A DNA stretch of 64,000 nt from Symbiodinium natans. Its lineage: Eukaryota; Sar; Dinophyceae; Suessiales; Symbiodiniaceae. Where the stretch lies: NCBI GenBank assembly GCA_905221605.1, contig CAJNDS010000055.1, forward strand, positions 126,001 through 190,000, read 5' to 3'. Position 1 is the first letter of the stretch; each line of letters begins with the position of its first letter. Both the position numbers and the translations under genes were made by a program. Shown piece after piece: positions 1-13,222 of this stretch. Under the pieces are notes generated by a model. That model worked only from the letters and a program-made list of their open reading frames with translations, had not been told where the DNA came from and did not search any database.

Positions 1-3000
1 GCGCAGTGAGCCATGACCTTGCTTGGGTCCCGATTGCGAGCGCACCCAGGCCCGGGCACTTGGCATCATGGCTGGCAGCAGCACGCTGTCGCTAAAGTGT
101 TGCGCGACGTGAAAAACTGCCAACCATGCGGCCAGTCTCCGGGGCCGGCGTGCTGTGGCAGGGCCGGGCGGGCTCCTTCGAGGAAGGCTCGAGCTCGGGC
201 AGTTCTCCCAGCCAGCTCGCTACGCTGCGCGTGCGCTGGATCTCTTCGTCGAGCGGGAGGGCACCGTCGTCTCGGTGCGAGGGAGGGAGCGCCGCGAGCT
301 CCGCCACTGCCCGTGCCACACGAGGCTGCTGTGCTTGCACAGCATGTGGCTCTTTTAAGTCGCACCATAGTGTCGCAATCCAGCTCCGCGTTCAACAGAG
401 CGAATTCGGTTCGACGGAACAGCGGCGGCCCCCCACAACACACCCTCCAGCTCGGTCAAGTGGAGGCCATGCTGTCCGTGCCATCCATGAGGGTGCCCGC
501 CGCGACATAAGTATTGCATTCTTCTGCTCATGCAATGACAGACGGTAAAGCTTTCTAGATGGAAGCACAAGAAACTGCGGCAAACTCATGATTTCTTCTC
601 TTGTCGTTCGCTCTTGGTTTTCACCGCTGGCTCATGCACGAAACTTATTGCATACCTGCGCGAAAAAAAAAACACGAAACCAATGTAAATCACGAACGAA
701 CTTTCTTTGCGAACGCATAGAAATTCTCTGGAGTCGACGGCTCCCTGCAGACGCGAGCAGCATGAGCAGCCGCACGCTCAAGAAACACCCCCCAACACGT
801 AGGACTCCAGAACGCGGGCATGCCACAGTATACCACAATCATGGGTTTCATAACGACAAGGCAACGACAACTAGGCATGCTACGGCATTTACAGTTCGTG
901 TGCGTCCGTACAAACGCACGGTGGTGGTTCCTTGCCGGCAGGCAGTCCACATCCGCCACACAGCGTTGCGGGACACCAACTGATCACAGCACTCCTCCCC
1001 CAATTCGGTTCCGGGTGTTGCTTGACAGCAAAGCAACGTGACGCACAGCTCCTTGCCCAACCGGGCCCAAACTCAGCACACAACACATCCAAAGCAGCTC
1101 ACGGCTAGCAATGCGAAGATGACCAGTGCAGGGACCACCCACTCCGCATGTGCGCTCCCGGGCGGCCGAGCGGGCCAGCTGGAGCGCGCCGCACAATAGG
1201 CCACGAGGGCCGGCGCCCGTGCCAAGCCCTTTGCCGGAGATGCCGACGCCCCGGTGTAGCGTATTCGGTGGACTTGCGGACAACCAGTGCGGGCGGAAGG
1301 GATGCCGAAAAAACAAGTTGATCACGAACATGTCTTCGGCATTATTGGAATTTTGGTCAAATGCGCAATAGACCTCGTCACAGTTGGATTTCGCAGTTGG
1401 AAGCCTTTGCTCGCATCAAGCAGTGGCCTGATTGGATGGACTTTGTGCAAACATCGCCGCATGCCAATTAGCATGCGGCGTTGGGAGATTTCGCCACAAT
1501 CGTCTGTAGCTGAATCTAAATCTTACACGTGCAACATACGTGTTGACTCTTGATTGCCTGCGCCCTGAGGGGCTGACTGGCAGACTTTCCGGTCGCATCG
1601 AAATCGTCGATTGGCACAAAATTCTCTACATGCAGCTTGGACATCATGATCAACGTCGACTGAATGGTTGCCCCTCCGAGTTGGTGCAAAACAGAGTGCT
1701 GCAAGGCTAAGTGGAAAACTCTCGCTGCGACGAGCACCAAGGCCTTCGACAGTAACCCAAGAGTTCGGGCACACGACCATCAGTTGGTCCAAGAAATCCC
1801 GCTTGGCTGGGCGCAGTCGGGGATGCGGAAAAGTATTGGCACCTGCCTTTGTATGTGGCTAGTTGAACCATATCCTGCACAAACTGAATTGCCCCATGCA
1901 TCTCTCATGCCTGCCAATTGTGCGACAGCGGTGTCGTTCACAATGTTCTGCAAAAACGAATATAGAATCCAAACGTTTCCGGGCCTTTGAGAACAAAGGA
2001 TGGTTGATTTATGGCCAACGTTCTTTGTTGCTCCATGCCAACATTGCTTTAAGAACGCCTGACTTCCTTGCGAACAATGAGCTGCACAGTTGCATTAACA
2101 AAACCCAATTAGTTTTTGCTTCGAGTTCTTATTGCAAAGTTGTTGCTGATTCTGGTCCCAAGCTTTAATGCCAGGACGTGCTGTTGTGACGAGAAACAAT
2201 GGTATGAGTAAACGCTCGTCAGTTGCCTCAATTCGTCCTGTACCCGGTGGCGACGTGGGAGTCGTACCATGCGCTGTGTACTTGCAGACTCTCTGCATAC
2301 GCTTGACGCCTGCTGCGTCGTCTTTGCACTCGTGAAGCGAGGATTCTGTTCCTGCGCTCACCCGGCGTGTGAGCCACCCGCAACTTTCCGATCATTTCAT
2401 TACTGCTCCGCTGCTCGTCCAGACTTGGCTGCCCTGCGCTGAAACCCACTTTCTTGTGGCCAGATCGTTTTCCTTTTCTGCCTGATGGCGCCGCGCACAT
2501 GGATGTTGTAAATGTCTATGATTTGTGCGGTCAGAACAATGAACAGCTTCACCGGCCTTCATGACCTTCATGCCAGCGTTGGCGAACGCATGTCAAAACG
2601 CTGCGTGCCATTGTTGGCAATGCATCATAACAATGTCGACAGCCGGCAACAACGAAATTCCTCAACACGAAGGACCCAACCTTCCCACTGACACGGAGGA
2701 ACCTCGGGCCCCACTTGGGTTGCATCTGCGTGAGCAAGTGCCGCTGTCTTTCAAAGACAGCATAAAGTGTAGTTTGTCTCCAAATGAGATGGATGTGTTT
2801 TGCGGTTGCGTGTTGGTCCCGTTTGTTGCGATCTGCCACGATGGACGCGATTTGTGCATGACTCTGGCTGCCTTTTGGTGATCCCGGATTCTCAACGTGA
2901 CTGCAGCCAAGCTTTCAGCAATCCGACTCTGCATTTAGCAAGTTTGGACCTTGGACAGCGCCATTGCAAACAAGATTCCAACACCACCAAGAACTGCGCC

Positions 3001-4860
3001 TGCGAGATATTTGACGTTCCTCTCCTCCATGCTGGATCTAAGATCTACGGCAGCACAGGCACGCGTTGGGCAACACACTCACCCGCCGCAAGTACGAGAC
3101 GCAAAAGATGGAAAACACTTGAGCCTTTGCCATGCAAATCAGACAATGTTGTGGAAAAAGTTGCTGCCACTGCGACTAAACACAAACGCCTCTGTCGTTC
3201 GATCACCGCTGACAAATCTTGCGCGTGTCCATGCTGAGTTGCCTTCGTTCGGCTGAAGCAGCAAGCGCAACATACAGTGCAACTTGTGCTCAATGAGATG
3301 TCTCAATCAAGGACTCGTGCAACTCGTGTCCTACTCTAAAAATCAACCGCATTTTCTCCAAGGTCAGTGCCACAGCCTGCTGCATCACTGTCAGCCACCA
3401 TTGTTGCTTCTGCCTGTCATTATGGTTCGTGGTGTCGGGCATGTTTGCGGGCATGGCACGTCCGAACTGAACCAAGCCTGGCCATTTCGTTTGTGGTACT
3501 CATCCTGCGGCAGGTTCTCAAATACTTATCTCATCCCCTTCTTTGCTTGACTTTGCATGAAAATCCATTCCTGGCATCACTGGGCCAGGGTGCGCAACAT
3601 CGTAGGGCACATAATTTACAAACACACGATCCTCTTACACTGTCTAGTTGCAATGGTTTTTACCTGCAAACCTCACTTTGGCCCGATACCCCCCATGCAG
3701 CCTGTACATCTCATCAGAAGTCCTAATTGCCCATACTTATGAGCCGTTGAAGAAGGCCACATGAAGGGTCCATCTACCTGCCTTTTAAGATCAGCATGCA
3801 AACGATCATGCACCAGCTCTGCCGCGTGTTTGAGCACATGTCTTGCCAACTAGAATGCAAACAAACTCGTGAAACCATTGCGAACGCTGTTCGACATGCA
3901 AGGCCAATATTGACGACGACCGAGCTGCCAGAAGATAAAAATATGTTCACGCCGGCCAACATTGGGCTCATCTACCTTTTGTGTCATGAAACATCATGAA
4001 ACCTTGCTTGCTTCATCCTGCTTCTCAACCCCACCTGAGATTCGCAACTTTGTGGTTCTTGGTTTGCCTCTGGTGGCTGGTTTGCGTTTCCTTGCTACAG
4101 GAGGATGAATCTTGAATCAAATTCCGCCGGAGATGTCAAAATCATAAGCTTTAGCTCATGAGGTCGAACAGGAGAGTTCTGTCAACATGATGCATTCGTA
4201 AAGCGAACTATGCAAAATCAACACTATGTCCGAACACGCAACGCCGCAGGATGAGTTTGGAAAGAAACCATGCCCGGGAACCATGCTTTGAAGCAAGCTT
4301 GCGCGGCTTGAACAAGAAGGGGGCCCCATGTTGACGCAACCTTCGCACGCCCCCACACAATGCTCGCAAGATGGGGTTCGGAAGGGGTTCGGAAAGGATT
4401 CATACGCTTTCAAGGAAGCTAGCTTTCTGCGTGCTTTTAACAGACGAGGGAGGTTGAAGAAAGGGCAAGGGTTTGGTGGTGGGCTGAAAAGGAAAAGTGA
4501 ATCCCCGGAAATCCCCGGAACAATCGGCGTGAGTTCCAGATCGCCACAACAGCAGTTTCCTATTGCACAGACTGTAACAACCCTCGGGCGGGCGGTGCTG
4601 TGCATGGGAGATATCGTGGCTTGCCTCGTGGATTTTTGATCTCACAAAGTACCGGTCTCATCGGGCCTTTCAGACCGGCCTTGTCCGGCTGAGAGCAAGG
4701 CTCTGCACCACGACTCAAAACAAAGTCCGCTGCAAGTGTTCCGCACATGTCGTTTTTGCTTCTTCCGCCTCCCCCTCGCCGGCTGTCATGTGCAAGGTGT
4801 GTGCTTCTTTTTTGTCGAGTTTGATGGTTGTGTTTTTTGGATGTTTTTTCCCTTAGAGGC
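1..4860. other. stretch without a supportable gene
   Basis: I see no recognisable coding sequence or RNA gene here. The longest open frames (125-165 residues near 13-550, 145 near 2,800, 149 near 4,200-4,600) overlap one another in several frames, have low-complexity or Arg/Ser/Cys-rich translations and match no family I know. No tandem array or inverted repeat stands out. It is most simply intergenic or long-intron DNA. Distant exons of a gene centred outside the window cannot be excluded. Confidence 0.5.
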
Positions 4861-4874
4861 CGCCAGCGTCAAGC

Positions 4875-4925
4875 GTCAAACGATTCACAAATATATAGAA
4901 GCCGCAAGGGTCAAACGATTCACAA
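4875..4925. repeat. 35-bp direct duplication
   Basis: The 16-mer GTCAAACGATTCACAA occurs at 4875-4890 and again at 4910-4925, a spacing of 35 bases. The sequence following each copy is also similar (ATATATAG versus CACTATAG). It is a short local duplication just upstream of the CTGCTA microsatellite, with no function implied. Confidence 0.7.
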
Positions 4926-5077
4926 CACTATAGAACAACAAATATTCAGAAAACATACAAAAGCAAAATCAGAGACAAACAAAGAGCCAGAAAAGAAGTC
5001 AGGAAAAAACACAAACATGACGCAAACCAAATCAAAAAACAGTTTTGCGCTTAAAACATATTTCAACAAGAAAAGCA

Positions 5078-5397
5078 ACTGCTACTGCTACTGCTACTCC
5101 TACTGCTACTGCTACTTCTACTGTTACTGCTACTCCTGCTACTGCTACTACTACTCCTGCTACTGCTACTGCTCTGCTACTGCTACTGCTACTGCTACTG
5201 CTACTGCTACTGCTACTGCTACTGCTACTGCTACTGCTACTGCTACTGCTACTGCTACTGCTACTGCTACTGCTACTGCTACTGCTACTAGACTGCTACT
5301 GCGACTGCGACTGCGACTGCGACTGCGACTGCGACTGCTACTGCTACTGCTACTGCACTGCTACTGCTGCTACTGCTAGTGCTACTGCTACTATTCC
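5078..5397. repeat. CTGCTA / CTGCGA microsatellite
   Basis: About 320 bases are built almost entirely from CTGCTA units, with interruptions by CTCCTA and CTTCTA. A CTGCGA sub-block lies at roughly 5294-5337. Open frames through it translate as poly-Leu, poly-Thr/Ala or Cys-Tyr repeats and are products of the repeat, not genes. The core of pure units (about 5170-5290) is the likeliest length-variable part. Confidence 0.95.
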
Positions 5398-5399
5398 TC

Positions 5400-7845
5400 C
5401 TCCTACCACCCCCTTCTACACCTACTGCGACGGCTGCTGCAAACACCACTACGACACCACAACTTTGGCGGCGACCCTGACGATAAACACGACTCCTAAT
5501 ACTGACGCCTGACAACCACTGACAACAACCACAACAATGACAACCACAAGCCGCAAGAACACACAAGAACCGCAACAAGATTTCTTGAATACAAGAAGGC
5601 GCTCTCCCTGTCAGCAATGCAGAGATGGAGTTTGTTGTTGTCCGAGATGGTCGTGAGATGCGTGGTGACACCAGTCACCAGCTTGCTCTCGATGGGCAAG
5701 TTCATGGAGGTTGGTTCGTTTAGTGAGAACAACATGTACATCAAGCATGGTGCACCAGGAATTGAGGTTCCAATGTCGTTCAAAGTGAGATGCTGTGCTG
5801 CGCAGCTGAGTTCTTGCCGGGCCAGCTACAAGCTTGCAATGAAGCCAGAGGACAAAATCGATTTCATGCACGAAATCATGCCTCATCTGCCCTTTACGTC
5901 TTCAAGAAGGATGGACAAGTGCTGGATGCTACCCACAGCATCGATCACTGTTCACTTTTCATGCAGAACCCGGGCAGTCGGTGCGCCTCGCTCCAGTTTC
6001 GATTGACTTCCAAATATGCTTCCCTGCACTGACATGCTTTACTGCAACGAAACTTATTTTCACAGGATGCCAATAAAGATTCATGGGGGCTCTAACCAGG
6101 TTCCTGTTCATGTTTCTAGGCTTCCTCACACACAGGATCAATTTTAATAGCGTTCCGATGAATATAAATTGAGGATTCCTGTTTTTGTGTTCAAGATTTC
6201 AATAAATTTTCATAGTTTGCCTTAATAAGGCTTCTGCAAATGTAATATGATTCAAAATAGGATTCTGTCATTTGAATCGGATTTCCTAGAATTAATGGAA
6301 TTGAGGGTTCTCATTCATGTTAAAGGGTTTTCTTTTTCATTTTAACAAGATTTCTACTGAAACAAAATGAATCCTATGAAATCCGTCAAATTTTGATGGT
6401 CACATGCATTGGATTTCTATTTGAATTCACAGCACACAATCCACAATCTCGAGCAAAATTGTTCAGGTCGTGGGTGCATGGGCGCTGGGCTGAACCGGAT
6501 GAACGCGCAGTCGCCACATAGCACAATACATGGCAATGCCTGTGACAGTAAAAAACCGCTCGAAGTTTTCTTTGGACCAACGTCAACCACTTGCAAAGCT
6601 TGTGAAAGAGGCCACGCTACCAGCAGCATTGCTAAGGCAAACGAATAATAGCGCCGGACCGTGGAAAAAAGGGCAAGGAGATATGCCTTCCTGGAGGAAA
6701 CCCTGATTCTACGGAGTCTGGGTTTTCTGCCAACTCCATGCTGAATCCATTCTTTGTCCAAGCTGTGTCAAGCCAAAACAAGCCGAAACAGTCATGCAAG
6801 CCGCGGAACTCAAGGCTATGTGCTCTCCTCGGAAATTTCTGCTGTCTTGTTGCCGATACTCGGCTTGCCTTTTCGAGTTGAGAGAACAGGTTCCCAATCT
6901 GCGCATGCCACCAGAACCAATTTGCAGCATCTGCTGGCGCGACCGCCCTGCTGGCAGGAAATCAAAGCAAACTGGGCAATAGAACTGCGATAACAACACC
7001 CTTACCGGTGATCAAGTTCCGTTTTCGGAAATTCACACTCTCTCCCTTATGTGCTGGCGGTCCAATGGGCGTGCACGGGCAGCGGATGGATCTTCCCACA
7101 GGTGCCAGGCAATGTGTCTCGAAAGAACAACTTAAGCGAATGGAAGACATGTGGAAGAGAGCTAACACAAGCTAATTGGCGGGGGCTGCATAAAAACTTG
7201 TGTTGTGCTTGCGTATATTCTGCCATCCATCTGCTCCACAGCACGTGGGTGCATCGTGGCAACATTGTGAAGGCCACCTTGAAGAAGCTTTCAGTAATGC
7301 TGACTCTGCAGCCCGCATGTTGTTTCAAGGTTAAGGGTTCCCCATTGCATTGCCGCTTTCATTCCAGATCTAACCGCAAAAAAGCGGCGAAAAAGACAGG
7401 GCGCGACTCGTTCAAAAAACGCATCGCTGCAAGCGGCATAAGTGCTCAAGGCAAATTGGAAGGCTAACGTTGCCAGTGCGATCCACGGACCGCGCGTCTC
7501 GGCCTGACAAGAAGGATGGCAGCTCGGGCAGCTTCTAAGCATTGACCTGATCTAGCAGCCTGCCAACAGGTGGTCCATCCGTGTGCGGCAAGTACGTACA
7601 TAACTAAGCCTGTGCTGCATTCTAGCTGTTCGCTGTGCGAGCGGTGGCTTGACTCGCGTGTTCAAACTTCTCCAGGACTTTCAAGCAGATGCCTTCATCT
7701 GCACCGCACGCTAAATCCTGGTGTTGCTGCACAGACGGCTGACCTGGAGGTGCGTATTGCAAATTGTCTGAGGTCTTTGTGTCCATCTGCACTGAGCTGC
7801 CTCTGCTTGAATGCAGCGTTTAAGTTGATCAGCTGGAACATTATA
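5400..7845. other. gene-free stretch with an AT-rich island at 6,120-6,420
   Basis: No coding sequence is convincing. Between about 6,120 and 6,420 the composition shifts to strongly AT-rich, unlike the near-balanced flanks. A degenerate word of the form GGATTYCT or AGATTTC recurs about every 30-50 bases within it. The remainder is unique-looking DNA with short overlapping frames in several registers. Confidence 0.55.
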
Positions 7846-8654
7846 CTGTGGAGGTCACTTCAGCTTCTCTACCTTTTTGATTGATTTTGTTGCCACCTTT
7901 TTTTGGGTCTCCAACCCACACCATTTTCACCTCACACACACTGACACACTTCCTTGCCACACTTGAACAGCAGAACCCACAAGCACAAACACACATCCAC
8001 CCATCAACCCACTTTGCATCTCTCAACGATTCACACAACACACCCACACTCCAGTCACCATACACACACACACATACACACACTTACAAACAGCCAAAAC
8101 CGCAACACACCACACCCACGCTGCATAAAGAAACAAGTTGGCCCACTTCATCGGGCAAGACTGGAAAAAAAAGCTGAACTTTTTCCAAAAAAAGAGAAGA
8201 TGTCAAACTCGCACAGGATGTCCAAAAAACCATCAAAAACAACACCTGACAACAACCACATGTCAGATGTACTCCGGTGTTTCGCTCGCTTCGCTCGCAC
8301 TTATTCACATTGTGGCAAGACACTTGCCTTCCAAAACGGTTCGGTTCGGACGTTGCGCGCAAAATTGTCGTATCAGCAGTACAGTTGAACTCGTCTCGTC
8401 CTGCAGTTGAATTCTGTCCAAACGGCACTGTCAGAGGCTTTCAAAAACACTTGTTTCGAAGCAGTGAGCTTTTCCAAGCTGCAGTTTCCACGAGCAATTT
8501 TTCAAAAACGCGTTGCATCTTCAAGTGTTCTTGAGCTTATTTTTCTCCTCTGCTGCCTTCAAGCCTTGCACCAAAAACTGGAGAATCCGAAACCCAAAAT
8601 GAGAAGCAGCAAAAACTGATCAAAAAGGCAGGGAAGCTCAAGTGACCTCCAGAG
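7846..8654. mobile_element. MITE-like DNA transposon, copy 1 (809 bp)
   Basis: The left end starts CTGTGGAGGTCACTTCAGCT, and the right end read in reverse complement starts CTCTGGAGGTCACTTGAGCT. The terminal inverted repeats run about 36 bases with 4 mismatches (7846-7881 against 8619-8654). No transposase-like frame lies inside; the interior is AC-rich simple sequence plus unique DNA, so this looks like a non-autonomous element. A clear target-site duplication could not be fixed at this copy. A shorter sibling lies 440 bases downstream in the same orientation. This copy keeps a segment (about 8302-8509) that the sibling lacks. Confidence 0.85.
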
Positions 8655-9092
8655 TTAGAGAAGTTCCGGGTCACACTTTGCCGCCTTGCTGCTGGAAGAC
8701 TGACAAGACTTGGACTGGAACTAAGCAAGAGGTTTTTGTTTTACTCGCAACGACCTCGACCTCTATGAAAGCCGGACTTCCTGTCTGTGAAAAAACACCG
8801 CCGCGACTGGGCCCAAAAATGGCTTCTAAATTTGGGCTTCAATTTTGAGGCTCCAACCTGGGTGACCTTGTATGTTCATACATAAATTCCAAAATCTGGG
8901 GTCCGTTTTCGGTCCCCGAAATGGAGCTGCCTTTTGGAACCCATTTGAATGCAAAATAAATGCAAACACAAGAGTTACTGTTTCATATTGTCTGAATTCA
9001 CACTCAAGAAAAAAAGGACGTCGATACACTGCTAAACTTGTCTTTAACTGGCATTCAAGACAAGGCAGTTTTGTCATTCGATCTGTCTCGCA

Positions 9093-9645
9093 CTGTGGAG
9101 GTCACTTCAGCTTCTCTACCTTTTTGATTGATTTTGTTGCCACCTTTTTTTTGGGTCTCCAACCCACACCATTTTCACCTCACACACACTTGAACAGCAG
9201 AACCCACAAGCACAAACACACATCCACCCATCAACCTATTTTGCATCTCTCAACGATTCACACAACACACCCACACTCCAGTCACCATGCACACACACAC
9301 ACACACACACACACTTACAAACAGCCAAAACCACAACACACCACACCCACGCTGCATAAAGAAACAAGTTGGCCCACTTCATCGGGCAAGACTGGAAAAA
9401 AGCTGAACTTTTTCCAAAAAGAGAGAAGATGTCAAACTTGCACAGGATGTCCAAAAAACCTCAACACCTGACAACAACCACATGTCAGATGTACTCCGGT
9501 GTTTTGCTCGCTTCGCTCGCACGCGTTGCATCTTCAAGTGTTCTTGAGCTTATTTTTCTCCTCTGCTGCCTTCAAGCCTTGCACCAAAAACTAGAGAATC
9601 CGAAACCTGATCAAAAAGGCAGGGAAGCTCAAGTGACCTCCAGAG
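9093..9645. mobile_element. MITE-like DNA transposon, copy 2 (553 bp)
   Basis: The same terminal inverted repeats as at 7846-8654 are present, and both ends are identical to those of copy 1. The interior is collinear with copy 1 but lacks about 210 bases corresponding to 8302-8509 and a few smaller pieces. The (AC)n run near 9290-9315 is longer. The flanking pentamer CTCGC lies directly before the left end and two bases beyond the right end, a possible but imperfect target duplication. The intact ends on two copies with different interiors are typical of internal deletion derivatives of one family. Confidence 0.85.
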
Positions 9646-9649
9646 TAGC

Positions 9650-10917
9650 TCGCCACCGCAACTTTGCAATGAACACGTGGACTGTCAACCATCCATGAAA
9701 GCTGCACTGTTCTTCCAAAAAGAGTAACAAATTTCGTGGGGCGTACGCTCCAACAAGTGATAAACCTTGTTCCTTACTTCTAGTTCAATTGAAAAGGATT
9801 TCTTCTTAGTGCCAAGGAGTGCAGCCAAGTCTCCATCTGTCTCCAATAAGTGAGGCAGGAAAGGTTTTGCAAGAGCAAAGACGCCCAAAGCATACGTACG
9901 ACTGTATGTGAACCACAAAGCTGTGCATTGGACGGATGCATGTGGCGAAGAAGTTTGGTCCAAGCAATGAGGAGCCTCTCGTGAGGAGATTGGACAGTCA
10001 TGAATGCCCGAGATGTCCGCAGTGATTTTGCATCACTTGAGCTGTGTCAGTTTCGTCATGTGCTGAATCTGTTGATACTTTGCCCGTGGAGGTACTGCCG
10101 ACAGTCGAGACAGCGTTCTCCAAAAACGTCAACGTTAGGGTTGGGCAGACCTCAGAACATGAGTGTATCACTGCCGCGGCTATGACTACAGGTCATCACC
10201 GGCAGAGCCCGTTGTTTGCACTGGTCAAGATGGTACAGTAGCGCCGGCAAACCCAGTTTTATCGTACTGTCGACAACGCCAATCAACAGTCTATGGTGAT
10301 TCAACACCTCAGAAGGAGCACGCAGAGCCGAAGACACCCAAGCTACGCAGGAAGTCACCATTTGTTCTTTCGGTTGTCACCTAGGTGGTCATGTGTTCTT
10401 CCATTTTCCCCTCTGGAACTTTCTTTCTCAAACTGGTTATAAGGCCAGGACCTCAGAATTCACCGGTGCATTTGATTATCTACTTTTAAAGTGGTTGGAG
10501 AGTCGCGAAGCCATTGCCCAATACGTGTCTAAGTGCTTTCGCAGTTAGCGACGGACTGAGGACGTTCAATGACTCACGCAGTGGACATGATGAGTTTCTG
10601 TCGATGTGGATGCCGCTGTGTCATGGAATCGTTGACTCCGTAGTACGGAAGCTACAGTGGCTATGGAGAAAATGTGGTTTACAACCTGAGGCTGATGATG
10701 TCTTTCTTCTTTCACTCCGCACGTTAAGAACCACAATAATGTCTGTGTGACAACTCATTTAACTTGGTTTCTTTCGGTAGACAGACTCGATGTTAGGGCC
10801 AAAAACCGTTGCGTGCCCAGCGACGCTAGGACATCGAGGCTGGCGTTTCCGCCTGCCAACTGCCTGGATCTCTGTTGGCTGGCTTAGTGGGGCTTCTCGA
10901 GCCCACTGCCAGCGTGC
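9650..10917. other. stretch without a supportable gene
   Basis: Short open frames of 60-90 residues on both strands overlap without family resemblance or splice-consistent connections. No repeat structure is evident. Confidence 0.45.
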
Positions 10918-12227
10918 TTGGGCGGCATAAAGCTGGGGACTGCGGTGTTGTCTGCAAGGTGTGTCATTCCTAAGCCCGCGTCCAAACTTGCTCCGAAACC
11001 GGATTTTCTGCGTCCTGCGTGCACTGGGGCTCGTCTCCCCGACGGCCAGTTTCAGCGTTGCGCCTTACAGGGCGGCTTAGGTCGTCTATCCACTGCAGTG
11101 AGGAACCAGCGTGGAAGACGGAACGGTGGACATCTTGGAATTTTGGCTACCGGCCTTAGAGAGAGACGCCGAGGTCTCTTCCTGTCTGTGCTACGTGGTG
11201 ATGAAAAGACCCCAAAGTTTTCTGTTGTGCGTGCCGGCGACTTCTTGTCTTCCGACCTGCTTTCTCAGGGAATGCGGGCAGCTGGAGGGGACGGCGTTGG
11301 GCCTTCGACCCTTGTCCAAGCAAATCCCGTTGCTTGGTCCAAGAGTGGGGAATGGGTCCCAAAGACCTCTCCGCTGTCCACGCTGTAATCGTGGATTTGC
11401 AGGCTGCAATGGCCGAGTTCTTAGCGCCAGCCAATGTTCTGTCTGTCGAGGCCACTCCCTTCGATGCCTTGCGATCTTTAGTGTTCCCCGTCGCCACAGA
11501 AGTGCTTGCTGCTGCAAAAGCAAGTGGATGGCCTGCACAAGGCCGCGTGCCCGCAAAGGCCAAACGGCCCACTGTGACCGCCCTTGCCCAGCAACAGGCA
11601 TCATGAAGACATTGGCCGAGGTCTCCTCCCAGCTAGCTGCCTTGCAGTCCGCTTCAGCCCCTTCTACCAAACCTCATACGTTTCCAACAAGAGTTCTTGC
11701 AAAGGCTGCCTGGCCTCAGCGGACTTGTTCAGACCAACCTTTAGTCAGTTCTGGACCCTGCCGTTGTCCAAAGCGCTCGCATGGCCGGGGTGCCAGAGGC
11801 CCACCTGGTCGAGATGGCAAGACTGACGTCACTTAACAAGAGCCGCCTGAGCGAGGCGCCAAGCCGGCCAAGCCTCGAGTTAGAAGGGCTGGGCCAGCGT
11901 GGCTCCGCCGAGTCTGGCTCTGTGGCTGCAACTGGCGGCCGACGCAACGCGGCAGCTCTGCCAAGAAGCTGGCGGATGGCATTCTCCGGCGCCGAAGACT
12001 TTGGGTATGCGCTGGCTGTTCCCGGGTCTTCAGTGGTGCCCATCTCTGCTCGCGGCTGGGTGGAATTCCAAGCCCTGCACCAGGAAACAACGACTGCGCC
12101 CGAGAAAACCGCAGAGGTAACAGACGAGGGCAAGGGACGTCGAAAAGGAAAGCCCAAGGGCAAGCCCAGAGCCAGTCCGAAAGCTTTTTTTTTTCTCTCC
12201 TCTGGTGCCTCTTTACTACATCAGTAG
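10918..12227 (+). pseudogene. decayed coding region, family not recognised
   Basis: Protein-like plus-strand reading is spread over several frames. One frame (about 11,090-11,385) reads plausibly to a stop near 11,388. A second (11,334-11,603) gives a helical Ala-rich segment ending at TGA 11,604. The same frame resumes after TAG 11,742 and runs to about 12,224, ending in a basic KGRRKGKPKGKPR tail. Stops at 11,604, about 11,634 and 11,742 break that frame. Splicing could remove them, because an AG precedes 11,650, but no donor is compelling. The layout (hydrophilic body, basic tail, no catalytic motif) would suit a gag-like retroelement product, but that is a guess. Confidence 0.35.
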
Positions 12228-12750
12228 CACAGTAGGCCGGTCTTGTTGGGCTCGACGAAAAGGGTGAAACAGAGTCAGCGCACACAACCCACCAGACACA
12301 ACACGAAACCACCAAAGAACAGACACCGAAGAAACAAAGCGAGCAATCGCGCTAAACTACTAGATACCCCACGGACTCAGTACTCGAGGTCGTCAATGAA
12401 GTCCCGGTTCACAAGGAAGCACGGAGCTTGTGGGGGAATCGCAAATTGCGACATTGCCAGATTCTCAAAACCACCATCATGTAGCCATTGGTGCGACAGC
12501 GGTTATTCAAACCGAGGTCATCAGAAGAGGTTCGGATCACGTACTCGTTGCCAAGAACAGACAACCGACACTCAATGGCGAAAGGATGTTGCAAGTCAGA
12601 CTCCCTAGGGGGGATGAAAGATGTGCAAATGCCCCATGGTGGTCAGCCAGTGGGGACTTAACAGCAAGAACAAACAAGGCAAGACCGGCCCAGGGCACTC
12701 CATGGTGGTCAGCCAATGGAGTAGCTCCGAGCACAGAGTTCACCAGTCAA

Positions 12751-12909
12751 CCTGGCGCACAAGTGCCCACCCTCGAAGGTGCCCGCGCACGGCCAGAGGG
12801 GGGGACGAGAGTAGCATCAGCTACCGATTACCTGGCGCACAAGGGCCCACCCTCAGAGGTGCCCGTGCACGGTCAGAGAGGGGCCGAGAGTAGCAGCAGC
12901 TACCGATTC
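12751..12909. repeat. tandem duplication, 80-base unit
   Basis: Two adjacent units both begin CCTGGCGCACAAG and end near CAGCTACCGATT. They differ at scattered positions, including small length changes. They sit inside the larger repeat cluster. Confidence 0.85.
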
Positions 12910-13222
12910 ATCGGGGAAAGTCCACGGCGAGTTATCAAACCCTTAACGCCATAGGGTTTTAATGACACCGAGGGACCTCCCAGTCCAGGCATCCGCACAA
13001 GGCCACGCCACATTAGCACTGGCCTGCGCATCGGCACGCATCAGGTCCCTTCACCCAAACCTGCGAGGTACGCCGGTAAGGAGACTGGAGGGCTCACATC
13101 ACCGTCAATCAGCCACCAATGCGAATACATTCAGCACCTGCCAAGGCTGTTCACGCGATGGTTTACAGTTTCGCCATCACAGATGGAGCAAAGTCGTGCC
13201 TCAGCACGGAACCTTGTAAGTG

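Noticed and set aside
5045-5512. poly-Leu/Thr/Cys-Tyr open frames
   Set aside because: Pure translation of the CTGCTA microsatellite.
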